Shown here: positions 62,501-64,000 of the stretch, one piece after another | How positions within the stretch are numbered: the stretch's first letter is position 1 | Layout of the letters: the number at the start of each line of letters is the position of its first letter | Assembly: GCF_004348445.1 (NCBI RefSeq) | Contig: NZ_SMKV01000004.1 | Coordinates: 1 to 64,000 of the forward strand | From: Saccharopolyspora aridisoli | GTDB lineage: Bacteria; Actinomycetota; Actinomycetes; Mycobacteriales; Pseudonocardiaceae | Reading direction: 5' to 3' | Length of the DNA stretch: 64,000 bases | The notes under the pieces: generated by a model | Databases searched by the model: none | What the model was told of the DNA's origin: nothing | What the model saw: the letters and a program-made list of their open reading frames with translations, nothing else | Translations under genes and position numbers: made by a program

Positions 62501-62942
62501 CGGCGAGCACGACCGGCTCGGTCTCGGCGAGGATCGGGTCGAGCTGCGCCTGCGGGGCTCCGGCCGCCAGCGGCACCGCGACCAGCCCCAAGTGGATGGC
62601 AGCGAGGTCGAGCGTCACGTAGTCGGTGCTGGTGAAGCCCAGGTAGCAGACCCGGTCCCCGGGGCGCAGCCCGGCGTGGTGCCAGGCCGCCGCGACCTGC
62701 CGCACCCGCTCCCACAGCTGCCGGTAGGTGAGCGTGTCGAACCGCGGCAGCAGCTGCCCGGTCGCCGGGTCGGTGGCGCGTTCGCCCAGCGCCGGTTTGT
62801 CGCCGTGACCCTCCAGCAGCGCGGCCATGACCTCGGCCAGGCCCTGGCCGGTGTCCTGTTCGGACACCGCAGCCATGACCTCGGCGATCCCGGTGCCGGA
62901 GTCGTGCACCGCGGCGCTGATTCCTTCCAGTGATTCGGACAT
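59550..62942 (-). CDS. car: Carboxylic acid reductase (A-T-R domains)
   Basis: A 1130-residue enzyme that reduces a carboxylic acid to an aldehyde with ATP and NADPH. The adenylation domain (about 50-640) has [33 protein letters not shown] and [11 protein letters not shown]. The carrier domain has [18 protein letters not shown] with the phosphopantetheine Ser at about 652. The reductase domain (about 745-1130) has [20 protein letters not shown] and the SDR Tyr-x3-Lys in [16 protein letters not shown]. This domain order and length (usual 1150-1190) are those of CARs. It needs a phosphopantetheinyl transferase, not seen here. ATG 62942 is chosen for its 6-base spacing from GGAAGG. It is downstream of the P450 gene. 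Confidence 0.93.
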   Translation of the reverse strand: MSESLEGISAAVHDSGTGIAEVMAAVSEQDTGQGLAEVMAALLEGHGDKPALGERATDPATGQLLPRFDTLTYRQLWERVRQVAAAWHHAGLRPGDRVCYLGFTSTDYVTLDLAAIHLGLVAVPLAAGAPQAQLDPILAETEPVVLAAGAGYLDTAVECLLAGTSVRSLVVFDQDRSGAAVEAARERLAAAGSAVVVETSGDLLRQGAELPATPLFTPGEGDDPLALIIYTSGSTGAPKGAMYTQRLVGTAWYGFTYGSADVPVVGVHYMPLSHLAGRYSVMTSLARGGTGYFTAAADLSALLEDFTLVRPTELTMVPRVCDMLFEHYRSEVDRRSGEPGDVEAAARAGVRDELLGGRVAKAMVASAPLPAEMKTFLESCLGVQIHLGYGSTEAGGVLLDSVVQRPPVRDYKLVDVPELGYFTTDSPHPRGELLLKSDTLIPGYYRRPELTAEIFDADGYYRTGDIMAETAPDRLVFVDRAKDVLKLSQGEFVAVSRLETVFSGSSLVEQIFLYGNGERAHLLAVVVPSSAAPVAGDEAGLKTALLESLQDIARDAGLNSYEIPRDLLIETEPFSPANGLLSDNLKPLRPRLKERYGPALERHYAELAEQHVERLSELRRGGADRPVLETVTRAAQAVLGCSDAELRPEAHFTELGGDSLAALSFAGLLEEIFGVEVPAAAVLNPVSDLAGLARRIAAGRTAATERPVAGAVHRGAQLRADELVLEEFLDADLIAAAPGLPGPEDQARTVVLTGANGYLGRFLCLEWLERLAPVGGTLVCLVRGADADQAARRLEEAFDSDPELHRRYRELASGALEVLPADIAEPRLGLDEDTWTRLAATADLVVHPAAQVNHVLSYAQLFGPNVVGTAEVIRLALTTRRKPVTFLSSIAAVPTADATEDADVRRAAPVRELDDGYASGYANTKWAGEVLLREAHDRCGLPVAVVRSDMLLAHRRYGGQLNLPDVFTRLLLSLVATGIAPRSFYRGGERAHYDGLPVDFTAAAVAELGAQAPAGYRTYHAVNAHDDGISLDNVVDWLVEIGYPIQRIEDYDDWFTRFTTALRALPERQRAHSLLPLRHAFEQPGEAVAGSAVPAERFGAAVRASGTDVPHLTAELIRKYVTDLRALDLL

Positions 62943-62971
62943 GCGCATCCTTCCGTGAGTGTGCGGGCGGG

Positions 62972-64000
62972 TCACCAGGTCACCGGCAGGGCGTGCAGCC
63001 CGCGGATGAGGCGGTCCGTGCGCCAGGTCAGCTCCTCGGCGGGCTGAGCCAGGCGCAACCCCGGCAGGCGCACCGCCAGCGTTCCCAACACGATCCGCAG
63101 CTCCATCCGGGCCAGTTGCGCGCCGAGGCAGTGGTGCAGCCCGTGCCCGAAGGTCACGTGCGGGACCGCCCCGCGGTGGATGTCGAGCACGTCGGGTTCG
63201 CCGAAGACGTCCGGGTCCCGGTTGGCCACACCCAGTTCGCAGACCACCGCGTCCCCGGCGCGCACGGTGGTGCCGCCGAGTTCCACGTCCTCGGTGGCGA
63301 TGCGGGTGAACCCGGCGGTGGCGCTGTTGGACACGAACCGGGACAGCTCCTCGACCGCGCCCGGCACCAGCGACGGGTCGTCGATGATCCGCCGCCACAC
63401 CTCGGGGTGCGTCAGCAGCGTGTAGACGAAGTTGCCGAGCTGGTTGGCGGTGGCCTCGTGCCCGGCCGACAGCAGGCTGACCCCGATGCTGACCAGGTCC
63501 GCGTCGTCGAGCCCGCCGTCCTCACCCGTCAGCTGCACCAGGGCGCTGAGCAGGTCCTCGGCGGGTGCGGCGCGGCGTTCGGCGATGAGCCCGGTGAGGT
63601 ATTCGTTGAGCTGCTCCCGCGCCCGCGCGGACTCGGCCGGATCGGAGAAGATCAGCAGCCGGTCAACCCAGGTGGTGAAGTGGTCTCGGTCGTCCAGCGG
63701 CACACCGAGCAGCTCGCACATCACGGTGATCGGCAGCGTCCAGGTCAGCGCCGCCGTCAGGTCCGCGGGCGGGCCCGCCTCGATCATGCGCTCCAGCAGC
63801 TCGTCCAGGACCTCCTGGGCGCGGGGACGCAGCGCGTCGACCCGGCGGGCGGTGAACACCTTGGCCACCGGGCGCCGCAGCCTGCTGTGCTCGGGAGGAT
63901 CCATGCTGAGCATGGAGGTGCCGGGCAGTCCGGCCGCGACCGTGCGCGGCACGTCCGGGCCCACCGCGGCCGCCCTGCTGAACCGGGGGTCGGCCAGCAC
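62972..64000 (-). CDS. Cytochrome P450, 5' end outside the window
   Basis: 342 residues of a bacterial class I P450 are visible; about 50-60 N-terminal residues lie beyond the edge. Motifs are [20 protein letters not shown] (C-helix region), [20 protein letters not shown] (I-helix; A-G-H-E-A-T, where many have A-G-x-x-T-T), E-E-L-S-R (E-x-x-R) and [20 protein letters not shown] (haem-binding Cys). It needs ferredoxin and reductase partners from elsewhere. It sits 29 bases upstream of car, so one transcript is likely; it may hydroxylate or cleave the acid that CAR reduces. Confidence 0.93.
   Translation of the reverse strand: MLADPRFSRAAAVGPDVPRTVAAGLPGTSMLSMDPPEHSRLRRPVAKVFTARRVDALRPRAQEVLDELLERMIEAGPPADLTAALTWTLPITVMCELLGVPLDDRDHFTTWVDRLLIFSDPAESARAREQLNEYLTGLIAERRAAPAEDLLSALVQLTGEDGGLDDADLVSIGVSLLSAGHEATANQLGNFVYTLLTHPEVWRRIIDDPSLVPGAVEELSRFVSNSATAGFTRIATEDVELGGTTVRAGDAVVCELGVANRDPDVFGEPDVLDIHRGAVPHVTFGHGLHHCLGAQLARMELRIVLGTLAVRLPGLRLAQPAEELTWRTDRLIRGLHALPVTW

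Noticed and set aside
59967-62933. A 988-codon rightward frame opposite the CAR gene
   Set aside because: It is antisense to a full set of adenylation, carrier and reductase motifs. Its product is low-complexity R/V/G/H/Q-rich, so it is a shadow frame.
1-64000. CRISPR arrays
   Set aside because: No series of regularly spaced identical repeats with unique spacers and no Cas motifs were seen.

Overview
The window is high-GC actinobacterial DNA, most like a Pseudonocardiaceae such as Saccharopolyspora. The evidence is the GC-rich third codon positions, RbpA, a WhiB protein, a separate Lnt plus polyprenol-phosphomannose synthase pair, and actinomycete-type conjugation genes (FtsK-like Tra, DUF2637). 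The genus is an inference. 

Layout. (1) Positions 1-13.9 kb look like core chromosome. They hold the edge of an IS5-type element inside a truncated TerC gene, a methyltransferase relic, a MoxR/VWA pair, an alpha/beta hydrolase, lnt-ppm1, rbpA, an MFS exporter, a GDPD gene carrying an in-frame palindrome, a zinc-ribbon protein, a VOC protein, a tyrosine recombinase, an M20 peptidase and tRNA-Leu(GAG). (2) Positions 13.9-41.4 kb form a composite genomic island at the 3' end of that tRNA. A seven-gene, almost fully overlapping leftward operon (xis, whiB, membrane protein, DUF2637, FtsK/TraB, a 52-aa ORF, serine integrase) faces two rightward HTH regulator genes. Beyond lie three secreted or membrane proteins, plasmid-type genes, an IS5-family insertion and a NACHT NTPase. 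A second module (31.0-41.1 kb) resembles a defence island: Beta-family protein, DUF2075 helicase, MazG-like pyrophosphohydrolase coupled to an EVE-like/HNH endonuclease, a Vsr relic, and a large SF1 helicase followed by a protein with a PD-(D/E)XK-like motif. Copies of the tRNA 3' end mark 13.91 kb, 30.93 kb and 41.35 kb. The last two sit in a diverged ~250-bp repeat rich in GGGACA/TGTCCC hexamers. 

(3) Positions 41.6-58.1 kb are a mosaic of intact genes and many decayed ones. Intact genes are an MpaB-like oxygenase, a carboxylesterase with MBL hydrolase and divergent XRE regulator, Ku, and a GNAT-AAA+ fusion. Decayed ones are a CYP152 P450, an SSB, SDR, MFS, ADH, LacI and VOC fragments, an IS630 relic and an integrase scrap. 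Inside this mosaic, at 48.65-50.07 kb, a 42-codon peptide gene lies 3 nt before a YcaO gene. This is a candidate minimal RiPP system and the most interesting item in the window. (4) Positions 58.1-64 kb hold a leftward set: P450 (cut by the window edge), carboxylic acid reductase, NTF2-like protein and a quinone-oxidoreductase-like enzyme. They plausibly act together in making an aldehyde or alcohol product. 

Many genes between 24 and 56 kb show single-base frame disruptions, while the 1-13.9 kb core genes show none apart from the two relics at its left end. I therefore read most of them as decay in accessory DNA, although sequencing error cannot be excluded without reads.
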